Shown piece by piece: positions 42,063 through 50,418 of a stretch of 64,000 nucleotides of DNA. The translations under genes were made by a program, and so were the position numbers. A model generated the notes under the pieces. The model saw nothing but the letters and a program-made list of their open reading frames with translations, searched no databases and was not told the origin of the DNA. Position 1 is the stretch's first letter. Every line of letters starts with the position of its first letter. Origin of the DNA: Jeotgalicoccus saudimassiliensis (GTDB lineage: Bacteria; Bacillota; Bacilli; Staphylococcales; Salinicoccaceae); the NCBI RefSeq assembly GCF_000756715.1, contig NZ_CCSE01000001.1:1518001-1582000 (forward strand), written 5' to 3'.

Positions 42063-43514
42063 ATGACAGAAAAATTTAAAAAGGAGTGGCTGACGGACCC
42101 CAGTACAAATATTATGGCTGGACTTGTTGTTGCTTTGGCTCTAATCCCTGAAGCAATTGCCTTTTCAATCATTGCCGGTGTAAACCCCATGGTTGGTTTA
42201 TATGCATCATTTCTTATAGCAGTAATTATTTCATTCGTCGGCGGCCGTCCGGCTATGATTTCAGCTGCTACAGGTGCTATCGCTTTGCTCGTTGTACCGC
42301 TGGTTAAAGAACACGGTGTCGATTATTTACTTGCAGCGACTATACTCATGGGGATTATTCAAATTATCCTTGGAATACTCAAAGTAGGAAAACTGATGAA
42401 GTTTATTCCAAACTCAGTAATGATCGGCTTCGTCAATGCACTTGCGATAATGATATTCATGGCTCAGATTGAGCATATATTTGGTATATCAATTCATACT
42501 TATATTTATGTTATTGCAACATTAATCATATTATACGGGCTGCCGAAGTTCTTTAAGAAAATACCAGCGCCGTTAATCGCGCTCGTAATTCTGACTGGTG
42601 TGTATATGATGTTCGGATCTAATGTCGGTACAGTAGGGGATCTCGGTCATATCGAGCGTTCATTACCCAGTTTCTTCATTCCCGATGTTCCAATTACGAT
42701 GGAGACACTGATGATTATTTTGCCTTATTCATTATCAATGGCCATTGTCGGGCTCGTAGAAAGTCTTTTAACTGCAAGAATTGTCGATAATGCAACTGAT
42801 ACGTTCAGCAGTAAAAACAAAGAATCCCGTGGTCAGGGTATTGCAAACTTTGTGACAGGATTTTTTGGCGGCATGGGCGGATGTGCGATGATTGGACAAT
42901 CGGTTATTAACGTGAGATCCGGTGCTACAACGCGGTTATCTACTTTCACTGCCGGTGTCGTGCTGATGTTTCTGATTATCGTGCTCGGTGAATGGGTTGT
43001 CCAGATTCCAATGCCGATACTTGCCGGTATCATGGTGATGGTATCTATTGGAACATTCGATTGGAGTTCATTCCGGTACGTTAAAAAAGCACCGCGCACA
43101 GATGCATTTGTCATGCTGATTACCGTAACAATCGTATTGTTTACACATAATTTGGCAATCGGTGTTATCATTGGAGTAATTTTCAGTGCATTGTTCTTTG
43201 CAACGAAGATTTCAAAAGTCGACGTTCATTTGGAACAGAAAACAGACGCGACAGTACTGCATTTCGAAGGACAGATCTTCTTCGCATCAATCGATACGAC
43301 AATTGAGCAAATTGAATTTAAGAAGTATGAAAAACCGGTTAAACTGGATTTTTCTAAAGCTCATTTATGGGATGATTCAGCAGTGGATGCAGTCGATACA
43401 ATAGTGAGGAAGTTTGAAGAAACAGGGAATACTGTTTATATCGAAGCAATGAATACAGACAGCCGTAAAATTGTTAAAGAACTGAGTCAGCTGAACGAAC
43501 AGCATCTGACTTAA
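42063..43514 (+). CDS. SulP-family anion transporter with STAS domain
   Basis: This 483-residue protein has 10-12 helices. The SulP signature is near the start ([30 protein letters not shown]), with [18 protein letters not shown] and the core [17 protein letters not shown]-terminal STAS domain (about 390-480) is shortened but clear ([14 protein letters not shown]-like, [18 protein letters not shown]). The family moves sulfate, bicarbonate or other anions. A universal stress gene follows 19 nt later, a common SulP-Usp pairing. The divergent dead-recombinase gene may regulate it. Confidence 0.9.
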   Translation: MTEKFKKEWLTDPSTNIMAGLVVALALIPEAIAFSIIAGVNPMVGLYASFLIAVIISFVGGRPAMISAATGAIALLVVPLVKEHGVDYLLAATILMGIIQIILGILKVGKLMKFIPNSVMIGFVNALAIMIFMAQIEHIFGISIHTYIYVIATLIILYGLPKFFKKIPAPLIALVILTGVYMMFGSNVGTVGDLGHIERSLPSFFIPDVPITMETLMIILPYSLSMAIVGLVESLLTARIVDNATDTFSSKNKESRGQGIANFVTGFFGGMGGCAMIGQSVINVRSGATTRLSTFTAGVVLMFLIIVLGEWVVQIPMPILAGIMVMVSIGTFDWSSFRYVKKAPRTDAFVMLITVTIVLFTHNLAIGVIIGVIFSALFFATKISKVDVHLEQKTDATVLHFEGQIFFASIDTTIEQIEFKKYEKPVKLDFSKAHLWDDSAVDAVDTIVRKFEETGNTVYIEAMNTDSRKIVKELSQLNEQHLT

Positions 43515-43533
43515 TTAAAGAGGGGGAAGGTTA

Positions 43534-43947
43534 ATGTATAAATCAATACTGCTTGCTGCAGATGGTTCTGAAAACAGTATGAGAGCAGCAGAAGAAACAT
43601 TAAATTTCATTAATGAAAATACAGAAGTCACGATACTCAATGTCATCGATCCTGCAGATGCCAAAAATGACGTGCTGCACAGCGGACCTGCGGAAAGCAC
43701 TGTTCACAAACGGAAAGAAAAACTTTCGAAAATTATTGAAGTATATGAGAAAAACAATATCCCTTACAAAGTTCATTATGAGCAGGGCACGCCCAATGAA
43801 ACAGTAGTCTCTTTTGCAAATAAAGGGACATTCCAACTGGTGGTCCTCGGCAGCAGGGGATTAAACAGCCTTCAGGAAATGGTGATGGGAAGTGTCAGTC
43901 ATAAAGTTGCTAAACGCTCAGAGATTCCGGTAATGATTGTTAAATAG
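43534..43947 (+). CDS. universal stress protein with intact ATP motif
   Basis: This 137-residue UspA-family protein begins MYKSILLAADGSENSMRAAEE. The ATP-binding loop is intact (GSRGLNSLQEMVMGSVSHKV, fitting G-x2-G-x9-G-S), in contrast to the two USPs at 20.9 and 22.7 kb. It forms an operon with the SulP transporter (19 nt gap, GAGGGGGAAGG ribosome site). Such Usp partners are thought to regulate the transporter with ATP or stress; that is an inference here. A strong terminator follows. Confidence 0.9.
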   Translation: MYKSILLAADGSENSMRAAEETLNFINENTEVTILNVIDPADAKNDVLHSGPAESTVHKRKEKLSKIIEVYEKNNIPYKVHYEQGTPNETVVSFANKGTFQLVVLGSRGLNSLQEMVMGSVSHKVAKRSEIPVMIVK

Positions 43948-43951
43948 ATTT

Positions 43952-43990
43952 AAGAAACCGTCCGTAGGAAATCTCTACGGACGGTTTCTT
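43952..43990 (+). terminator. terminator of the SulP-Usp operon
   Basis: Perfect 16-bp stem AAGAAACCGTCCGTAG with a 7-nt loop. It could also act for a minus-strand transcript. Confidence 0.85.
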
Positions 43991-44082
43991 TGTACATACT
44001 GCCTATCATTTACCACTTGCGGTAAATTTCAGACCGCTCACGGAAGCAGTGAGATTTAATAAAACTTTTCAGTCTTCTATTA

Positions 44083-45084
44083 TTAGAACCACAGTTCTGC
44101 CAGCAGTTCCATTGATTGTTTTCTCTTTTCAGGATCGTAAGCATAAGTCACAATAATCAGCTCATCCGCTCCTGTTTCCTCCGTAAATTCTTCAAGTCTT
44201 TTACGGACTGTTTCAGGTGAGCCGACAGCTTTAATACTGAACATCGATTCCATCATTTTTCTTTGTTCTGCTGAGCCTAATTCTTCAGGGTCTACAGGCG
44301 GCTGAAGTTTACGCTGCTGACCGGTCTGCATATCCATCATCATCTGTATTGTTGTCGTCCATATTTTCTCCGCCTCTTCATCAGTCGGTGCTACAACGAC
44401 ATTGATCCCCGCCATAACGTATGGTTTATCTATTTGGGCAGTCGGTGCCTCTGTTGAGAATGATGAACGGTACATATCAATTTTTTGTGTATAGTCATCA
44501 GGCGTAAAGTGTGTGGCAATAGAGTAGGGCAGTCCGAGCTGGCCGGCAATTGATGCGCCGTTCATGCTTGAACCCAACACCCAGATTGGGATATTCGTGC
44601 CTGTACCCACCGTAGAAGTCACAGGTACGCTGTGGCCCAGTCCTTCGTCGCTGAACCAGCCCATGAGGTCATAAATAGAATTTGCAAAGTTTTGAGCGTC
44701 GCTGCTTGTGCGTGTAATCAGCTGGGATGTTCTTTGATCGGTACCCGGGGCACGTCCAAGTCCTAAATCAATTCTGTCCGGATGCATTTGAGCAATCGTA
44801 CCGAAGCTCTCTGCCACCTGCAGCGGCGAATGGTTCGGCAGCATGATACCGCCAGAGCCGACACGAATATTTTTTGTACGTGCTGCAGCCATCTGAATCA
44901 GCTGGGATGTTGCAGCAGATGCGAGGCTCTTTGTATTATGATGCTCGGCAAACCACAGTCTCTTAAATCCAAGCTTATCAATCAGCTCGGCATTTTCCAT
45001 CGATGCTTCAATCGCTTCCCTGATTGTCTGGTTGTCAGAAATGCCCACCAGTTCAAGGACATTTAATGGTATATGTTTTGTCAT
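44083..45084 (-). CDS. luciferase-like (LLM) flavin-dependent monooxygenase
   Basis: This 333-residue protein has the bacterial luciferase fold. Segments GFKRLWFAEHHNTKSLASAATSQLI, RIRVGSGGIMLPNHSPL-type and RIDLGLGRAPGTDQRT mark the MsnO8-like group of LLM oxidoreductases. It probably uses FMNH2 or F420-like cofactor; in this family in Bacilli the substrate is usually unknown. It is monocistronic, with a gap of 135 bp before its stop-side neighbour. Confidence 0.88.
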   Translation of the reverse strand: MTKHIPLNVLELVGISDNQTIREAIEASMENAELIDKLGFKRLWFAEHHNTKSLASAATSQLIQMAAARTKNIRVGSGGIMLPNHSPLQVAESFGTIAQMHPDRIDLGLGRAPGTDQRTSQLITRTSSDAQNFANSIYDLMGWFSDEGLGHSVPVTSTVGTGTNIPIWVLGSSMNGASIAGQLGLPYSIATHFTPDDYTQKIDMYRSSFSTEAPTAQIDKPYVMAGINVVVAPTDEEAEKIWTTTIQMMMDMQTGQQRKLQPPVDPEELGSAEQRKMMESMFSIKAVGSPETVRKRLEEFTEETGADELIIVTYAYDPEKRKQSMELLAELWF

Positions 45085-45204
45085 TTAAATGAGTACTCCT
45101 TTATGTATCTTATTAAGTTCTGATGTAATGTTTTTCATTACAATGAGATACTCTCATCATAAAACACCCCGGAACATAAAGATAATGAACTGTTTCAAAT
45201 CATT

Positions 45205-45477
45205 TCATCCCGTATTTTTCAAATTAAAAACATCCAACCCATTTTGGTCAGATGTTTTTTGTTCTTCGGTATTAATAAGAAATTCAGATGAAGCAGCGGG
45301 AATTTCATAAATACTGAGCTGCTCCTCAGTCACAGGATGGATTTCCGAAGTTGCTCCTTTTCTTTCTTCAAGATTATCTACTGCCATAAAAATAAATACA
45401 AGCAGCAATGTGATACTGATCAACATCAAAATGAAAAGGATTATTACAGTCATTTTAGATTTGTTCATGTTTTTCAT
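45205..45477 (-). CDS. small single-pass membrane protein, hypothetical
   Basis: This 90-residue protein has a basic start (MKNMNKSK), one transmembrane helix at about 9-32 (MTVIILFILMLISITLLLVFIF) and an acidic outward tail. I start it at the ATG at 45477 after GGGAGATA; longer frames lack a ribosome site. No family is recognised. Orientation with the tail outside follows the positive-inside rule. Confidence 0.55.
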   Translation of the reverse strand: MKNMNKSKMTVIILFILMLISITLLLVFIFMAVDNLEERKGATSEIHPVTEEQLSIYEIPAASSEFLINTEEQKTSDQNGLDVFNLKNTG

Positions 45478-45688
45478 AAAAATATCTCCCAATCTGTTTG
45501 TTACAATTCTCCGTATCAGTTTACTATAAAGTTTCAACGGCTTAAACAACTATTGATGTATTAGGGTTCTCTATCAGATTAAAAAGGGAAATCTGTTTCT
45601 TTTTAATAATGTCACGGTTAAAGTTAAATAGAGTGTATAGTTCTATATCATCTAATTTTAAATAAAGTTTCAGGAAAGGGGAAGTATA

Positions 45689-46366
45689 ATGAGTTCAAAT
45701 AAATTTACAGACGCGTTTTCTCTGCGTTCAATAATTTCCCTGCTGACTTTAATAGCGTTCATCGGCCTGTTAATCTGGTTGAGTTTTAATGTCAATGTCC
45801 CGGAACCCGAGGTCCTGAAAGAGATAATTCAAGGATACGGCTGGGCCGGGTGGCTGATTTTCATCGTTATTACAGCCCTGATTGCGATAACTCCAATTCC
45901 TGTCACCATACCAGCGTTCGTCGCAGGGTCACTATACGGCGTCATAGCCGGCAGTCTGTTTTCTTTTGTGGGCGTATTAGCCGGTTCCTGGATCGGATAC
46001 TGGTTGGCCCGGTTTACCGGTCAGGATCTGACATTCAAAATCCTTGGCCGTCACGGTCCGACTGTTAAAGAGTTTCTCGGGAATGCAGGTTTTCTGACAA
46101 TGTGTACAGCCAGACTGATGCCGGGTCTGCCATACTGGCCGGTCAATTACGGTGCAGGTGCCCTCGGTGTCAGTCAGCATACCTTTTTATCAGCAACATT
46201 TGTTGCTTCTATACCGGGACAGGTATCGCTCGTTGCCCTTGGCGCTTTCGCAGTCAATCAGTCGATCTTTAACGGAATTATACTTATCACTTCCTGGATT
46301 ACGGTGCTCGTATCCACCATCGTCTCATACCGTTATTGGCGAAACACACATAAGAGAAATCAGTAA
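45689..46366 (+). CDS. TVP38/TMEM64 (VTT domain) membrane protein
   Basis: This 225-residue protein has five to six helices and the VTT/DedA-like motif region GVLAGSWIGYWLARFTGQD...RLMPGLPYWPVNYGAGALGV, including the re-entrant G-x-x-x-[V/I/A/M] elements. VTT proteins are lipid scramblase- or transporter-like; the bacterial role is often unclear. It is monocistronic, with an AGGAAAGGGGAAG ribosome site. Confidence 0.85.
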   Translation: MSSNKFTDAFSLRSIISLLTLIAFIGLLIWLSFNVNVPEPEVLKEIIQGYGWAGWLIFIVITALIAITPIPVTIPAFVAGSLYGVIAGSLFSFVGVLAGSWIGYWLARFTGQDLTFKILGRHGPTVKEFLGNAGFLTMCTARLMPGLPYWPVNYGAGALGVSQHTFLSATFVASIPGQVSLVALGAFAVNQSIFNGIILITSWITVLVSTIVSYRYWRNTHKRNQ

Positions 46367-46460
46367 TTATGTATGACAGCAATCTGGTTTATTTTCACTT
46401 ATTTCGCATAGAAAGACATCGTAATAAAATAATCATTCATTCTTACTCCGATTATATTAA

Positions 46461-46502
46461 AAAAGCCGCGATTTCCATCATTGGACGGAAATCGTGGCTT
46501 TC
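46461..46502 (-). terminator. terminator of the acidic-repeat protein gene
   Basis: AAAAAGCC.CGATTTCC pairs with GGAAATCG.GGCTTT. The plus-strand A-run before it provides the minus-strand T-run. Confidence 0.8.
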
Positions 46503-46566
46503 GTACTTTTTCAGTGGCCACATAGCGGACCACTCCATCTTTAATTTATATTCCATTCAACCTTTA

Positions 46567-47214
46567 TTATTGTGCAGCATTTACTTCTTCAGGTGTGTCG
46601 TCTGCAGGAGCTTCCTCTACTGGAGTGTCATCTGCAGGAGTATCGTCCTCTTCTGGAGCGTCGTCCTCTTCTGGAGCATCGTCCTCTTCTGGAGTGTCGT
46701 CCTCTTCTGGAGCATCGTCCTCTTCTGGAGTGTCGTCTTCTTCTGGAGCGTCGTCCTCTTCTGGAGCAACTTCATTTAACAGCTCTTGCGTATCAAGTAC
46801 AAGTGTCGCTGTCGCATCGATACTGCTGTCAACTTCTACAACTTCGGGTGCATCATCGTCATATTTATTTGTAACTGCTGCCAACTGGTTGGTAGATGCG
46901 TTAATGCCCCCAAGTAACGATTCCAACTCTGATTGGTATGCTTCATATTGTTCAGATGTTAATGTTTCAACACTCTCAAGCTCAGAGGAAAGGATATTTA
47001 CCTCATTTTCCACTGATTGAATCTTACGAATTACCGGGCTCAGGCGGTGTTCCAAACCGGGACCATTCTGTTGAGAAACTTGGGCATTTGAATTCACTTG
47101 TCCGTTAATATTTGCGTTCGGGCTCGCTGCCTCTGCTTCTCCTGTCGCGGATACTGCCAGTCCAAGTGCTAAAGATGAAACTGTAAGTCTCATAAGTGAT
47201 CTTCTCATCTTCAT
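46567..47214 (-). CDS. secreted protein with acidic hexapeptide repeats
   Basis: This 215-residue protein has a signal peptide (MKMRRSLMRLTVSSLALGLAVSATGEAEA) and a helical region of about 100 residues (VENEVNILSSELESVETLTS). The C-terminal third is nearly pure repeat: seven or eight copies of a PEEDDA/PEEDDT hexapeptide followed by PADDTPVEEAPADDTPEE. There is no LPXTG anchor or other wall-binding motif. The strong ribosome site is AAGGAGGA. The repeat tail could bind cations or act as a spacer. The function is unknown. Confidence 0.75.
   Translation of the reverse strand: MKMRRSLMRLTVSSLALGLAVSATGEAEAASPNANINGQVNSNAQVSQQNGPGLEHRLSPVIRKIQSVENEVNILSSELESVETLTSEQYEAYQSELESLLGGINASTNQLAAVTNKYDDDAPEVVEVDSSIDATATLVLDTQELLNEVAPEEDDAPEEDDTPEEDDAPEEDDTPEEDDAPEEDDAPEEDDTPADDTPVEEAPADDTPEEVNAAQ
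46610..46770. repeat. 18-bp tandem repeat encoding PEEDD(A/T)
   Basis: The unit TCGTCCTCTTCTGGAGCG and its A/T variants (GAGCA, GAGTG) are repeated about seven times in tandem with few changes, within the gene at 46567-47214. The near identity at the DNA level implies recent slippage or recombination. Confidence 0.85.
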
Positions 47215-47708
47215 AATATATTCCTCCTTGAGTATTGTGCTGGTGTTGCATGGATTGTCTACCCGGCAGCCAGGAATTTATTCTTCATTTTAGAATAATT
47301 AATACAATTGCAAAACAATCGTAAAGTTATCGGAATATTCTTAACTTTAAATTATTAATCATAATTTTCAAATGTATCAGTTCATGATGCGGTTGATTTA
47401 CTATGTATGGTTTGAAGATACTCTATATAGATATTATGAAGATATTGGATTCAATGCTTTTGAAGCGTATGATAATTATCTTTAGAAAAGATGGTTGATA
47501 TGAAGATTCCATAGGTCCCGGTGTCTGTGTTTAATCAGAATTTGAAACGAAGTGATTGTGACTGTAAAATAGGGCGGTCACATACTTCTGTTAATATCGA
47601 GAGGTCTCAATGAAGGTTCACCAGAACATCAAAAAAAGACCGGAAATATCCGGTCTTTTTGTTTAATAATCTATTGAAAAATTATGCTGAATACCTTGAG
47701 GTTACTGA
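47215..47708. other. 494-bp gap with no supported gene
   Basis: It holds the promoter region of the acidic-repeat gene, AT-rich sequence, a 37-codon open frame at 47372-47485 without a ribosome site, and the terminator at 47631-47660. I see no RNA gene. Confidence 0.5.
47631..47660. terminator. terminator downstream of the DoxX gene
   Basis: AAAAAGACCGGA pairs with TCCGGTCTTTTT around a short loop, with A and T runs on both sides. It lies about 50 bp past the DoxX stop on the minus strand. Confidence 0.85.
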
Positions 47709-48110
47709 TCAGTTGCTTTCAGCACTTGAAAATTTCGCATCCAGTGAAAATTTAGATGTATCGGCAAGAATCAGATACACAGCCATAGCAAACAATGCTA
47801 GATCAAGTTCATAACCTGCTCCCGCGCCATCTCCAAGAAATCCTCCCTGCAGTTTTGCAGTGAATATTGCTCCGACTAAAAGTATTGCCATTAATACAGA
47901 CACAATTTTAGTACCAAGACCGAGTATCAATGCAATGCCACCAATAACTTCCACAACAGCAACAATATATGCTAGAAATCCAGGCAGTCCGATCATATCA
48001 AACCATGCTGCTGTGTTTGACAGGCCACCCTGAAACTTCACAAGACCGTGTAAGAGAAATGTTAAACCTAATACCACTCTTAAAATAACCTTACCTACTT
48101 CTTGTTTCAT
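47709..48110 (-). CDS. DoxX-family membrane protein
   Basis: This 133-residue protein has four helices. It begins LRVVLGLTFLLHGLVKFQGG and contains AYIVAVVEVIGGIALILGLGTK, both typical of DoxX. Family members are linked to quinone or thiosulfate oxidation and to redox stress. It is monocistronic. It lies just outside the SCC-like junction at 48.5 kb. Confidence 0.9.
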   Translation of the reverse strand: MKQEVGKVILRVVLGLTFLLHGLVKFQGGLSNTAAWFDMIGLPGFLAYIVAVVEVIGGIALILGLGTKIVSVLMAILLVGAIFTAKLQGGFLGDGAGAGYELDLALFAMAVYLILADTSKFSLDAKFSSAESN

Positions 48111-48262
48111 TCTAATAAATCCTCCTATGACTACTTTATGTAACTGAGTTTATATTAGCAACCTGTTATTGTTAAGTAAGTATTTAAAGTTTTTTATACA
48201 ATATACATACTTCGGATGATTTTCCTGAGTTTTGTGGAAGAAGAAAGTCATATACTCCTTAA

Positions 48263-48397
48263 AATAAAGCAGTAGAAAACACACTGAAGGCGTCATCAAC
48301 TCAAGGTGATGGAAAAGATGGGGTAGATTGGGAGGGCTCGTTAAAAGTCAAAGTGGTTTCGTATAGAGAATTTGGCCGGCCCGGTGCCAAGGGTTAA
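48263..48397 (+). pseudogene. possible gene fragment without start
   Basis: An open frame of about 44 codons after an in-frame stop, with no ATG, reads NKAVENTLKASSTQGDGKDG then VDWEGSLKVKVVSYREFGRP. The composition is protein-like rather than random. It could be the end of a decayed gene at an island border. No family is recognised. Confidence 0.3.
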
Positions 48398-48498
48398 AAC
48401 GTTAGCTAAAGATATAACAGGGTATTTTGAAACAAGTCATAAAGCTGTAAATGTAAAGAGATGATTCACTTCCGTTTATCTGAATGTAGTATCATTAA

Positions 48499-48556
48499 AA
48501 AAACGCATCATTTATGATACGCTTCGGCATATCGCTTTACGATGCGGTTTTTACAA
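48499..48556. repeat. imperfect inverted repeat around the SCC-att-like core
   Basis: AAACGCATC on the left pairs with GATGCGGTTT on the right, and the centre holds the att-like core plus a second degenerate core on the plus strand (GGCATATCGCTTTACGATGCGG). It looks like two SCC ends back to back; it could also act as a terminator. Confidence 0.5.
48508..48525 (-). mobile_element. SCC-type attachment site core (putative)
   Basis: Read on the minus strand it is GAAGCGTATCATAAATGA followed by TGCGTTTTTTT. From memory this differs by one base from the attachment core at the 3' end of S. aureus rlmH and includes the conserved TATCATAA. It is a direct repeat, in the same orientation, of the rlmH 3' end at 56369-56386 (10-mer TATCATAAAT shared). 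It marks the possible far end of an SCC-like element covering about 48.5-56.4 kb. Confidence 0.6.
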
Positions 48557-48671
48557 AAAGGAATGAAAATAAATTTACAGAATTTTTACGATTAAAATTC
48601 AGATTTTCAAGTTTTTTAAAAAAATTATAGGCTATACTTAAATATAAGTATAAATTTACAAGGAGGTAATG

Positions 48672-50114
48672 ATGAGAACATTTATTCTTATGGCACTTTT
48701 TATCATACTTACCGCGTGCAGCACAACGGAAGAAAGCCCAGATGAATCAAATCAAAAAATAGAGGATACAGAGGAAGGTACTGAGGACAAATCAACAGAA
48801 GCAGAGGCTACTTCAGATGAAGATCCGGATGAATCAAATACTAACTCTGAAGAAAATGAAACGACAGAAGAAGAGACAGCATTAAATGAATCAGAAGATA
48901 TTGAGATAGAGATTTCTTTAGAATCTGTTCTTGAGGAAGAACAAGGAACAATGATAAACGCCTCAAGGCAGGAAATTGAAGATGAGCTAACATCATTCAT
49001 TGAAGATAATAATGGTGATGTCACAGATGAGATGGTCTATGAGAAATTACTGGAAATGTTAGGTGGTCACCCTGACATGCTGGAAGGAATTAAGTACTTT
49101 CAAGACTTCTCTGCTGAGTTAGTTGATTTAACTGACCAGCCCGGAGGCTTAAAGGTTGAGGATGGTGAGTTGTCGCTTAGAAACAATGTCTATATTTTAA
49201 TGGATAACAGTGGCAGCATGGCTGATGAAATAGATGGACAGACTAAGATGGACGCGGCAAAAGAATCAGTGAATCAATTTGTTGAAGATATGCCAAATGG
49301 TACTCAAGTAAGTCTGATTAACTATGGCTTCAGTAAAGACAGCGATGAGGAAAGTGATTCATGTTCTGCAGTTGAAGAGACCTTCCCAATTGGTGAATAT
49401 GAAGAGAATGAATTTAATGAAGCTCTAAATCAATATGGTAGTGAAGGTTTCACACCCTTAGCACTTGCGATTGAAGAAGTAGGTAAGGTAATTGAGAATA
49501 GTGAATCTACTGGTAGTCATACAATTTACGTTGTCAGCGATGGACAGGAGACTTGTAATGGAGATCCTGTGGCAGCTGTCCAAGACCTTCCAGAAGATGA
49601 GAATATCGAAACAGTTCTAAATATCATTGGTTTTGACATTCAAGACGATGAAGTGCAATCATTAGTGGATATTACAGAAGCTAATGGTGGAGAGTACTTG
49701 TCAGCAACAAATCCAGATGAATTATCCAGAATATTAAAACGTGAGAAACTAAACTTATTTAATAAGTACCGTGATTGGTCAAATGAGAATCTTAAAAATA
49801 TAACTCAAGCAAGTAACGACCAGCATCTTGATCGAACTGGGGTGGTTAATGCAGCAAATACAGCGAACCGTCAGACAGATAATAGCATTGATGGTGTCTT
49901 AAATGATGTATCGATGAATAGTTCACAAGAGTTCCGCTACCCTAAAGCCAGAGAATGGGCAGAAGAGAGATACCTGATTGTTAGAGACTTCTTAAGTGAG
50001 AACTATGAAGACGCTGGAGATGATATTGATTCAGAGAAAGAAAAACTCCGTGATTCTGTGAACCAGGAGTTTGATGAAATTGAAAGTGATTATAAGGAAG
50101 ATATTGAAGAATAA
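48672..50114 (+). CDS. von Willebrand factor A domain lipoprotein
   Basis: This 480-residue lipoprotein has lipobox LTAC with acylated Cys16, a Glu/Thr/Ser-rich linker to about residue 80 and a vWA domain (about 170-350). The metal site is DNSGS, with the third-loop Thr in EGFTPLALA and Asp in VVSDGQET. A helical C-terminal region of about 120 residues follows. AGGAGG at 48661-48666 suits the ATG at 48672 better than the adjacent one at 48669. Codon choice is more A/T-rich than in most neighbours. It may act as a surface adhesion or assembly factor. It is the first gene inside the SCC-like segment. Confidence 0.82.
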   Translation: MRTFILMALFIILTACSTTEESPDESNQKIEDTEEGTEDKSTEAEATSDEDPDESNTNSEENETTEEETALNESEDIEIEISLESVLEEEQGTMINASRQEIEDELTSFIEDNNGDVTDEMVYEKLLEMLGGHPDMLEGIKYFQDFSAELVDLTDQPGGLKVEDGELSLRNNVYILMDNSGSMADEIDGQTKMDAAKESVNQFVEDMPNGTQVSLINYGFSKDSDEESDSCSAVEETFPIGEYEENEFNEALNQYGSEGFTPLALAIEEVGKVIENSESTGSHTIYVVSDGQETCNGDPVAAVQDLPEDENIETVLNIIGFDIQDDEVQSLVDITEANGGEYLSATNPDELSRILKREKLNLFNKYRDWSNENLKNITQASNDQHLDRTGVVNAANTANRQTDNSIDGVLNDVSMNSSQEFRYPKAREWAEERYLIVRDFLSENYEDAGDDIDSEKEKLRDSVNQEFDEIESDYKEDIEE

Positions 50115-50418
50115 TTGAAGTTTCCCTTGAGCTAGAACTATCCGGTTTTCCCGGATAGTTCTATTTTTTGTAAGGGCATATTCATCATGAATATATTTAA
50201 TGTGTTCTATTTATGGTAATTCTCATCGTATCGTCTTTTTATTAGAATGGTCGAGTTAAGGGTATGCAGTCTATACATGTTAAAATAGTAATTTAAGGCT
50301 GCACAATTCGTTAAGCTTGTATTTAAGTAAATATATGTACGCAAAACTTTTCTTTTGTTATAGATTCAAAGTAATATAATAGTACTCTAATGAATGAGAA
50401 TCATATAAGGATGATTTT
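50115..50418. other. 304-bp gap between the vWA and glycosyltransferase genes
   Basis: It holds the terminator at 50134-50169 and, near the end, a TATAAT at 50375-50380 as likely -10 box of the transferase operon. The remainder is AT-rich with no supported gene. Confidence 0.5.
50134..50169 (+). terminator. terminator of the vWA lipoprotein gene
   Basis: AGAACTATCCGG pairs with CCGGATAGTTCT around TTTTC, then ATTTTTTG. The stem resembles the orphan hairpin at 10321-10351. Confidence 0.9.

Larger units (their letters stand above)
48111..48671. other. 560-bp gap: possible gene remnant and SCC-like junction
   Basis: It contains the DoxX promoter, a start-less protein-like frame at 48263-48397, the SCC-att-like sequence with flanking inverted repeat at 48499-48556, and the leader of the vWA lipoprotein gene. 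Confidence 0.5.

Noticed and set aside
46595-47020. Long serine-rich open frame opposite the acidic-repeat gene.
   Set aside because: It is the antisense reading of the 18-bp repeat, without a ribosome site or homology. The minus-strand frame has a signal peptide, a ribosome site and a terminator.
47372-47485. A 37-codon open frame ending FEAYDNYL, whose DNA at 47462-47479 matches the SCC-att core at 14 of 18 bases on the plus strand.
   Set aside because: There is no ribosome site, the match is partial with a mismatch inside the TATCATAA core, and the orientation is opposite to rlmH. Chance is a sufficient explanation.
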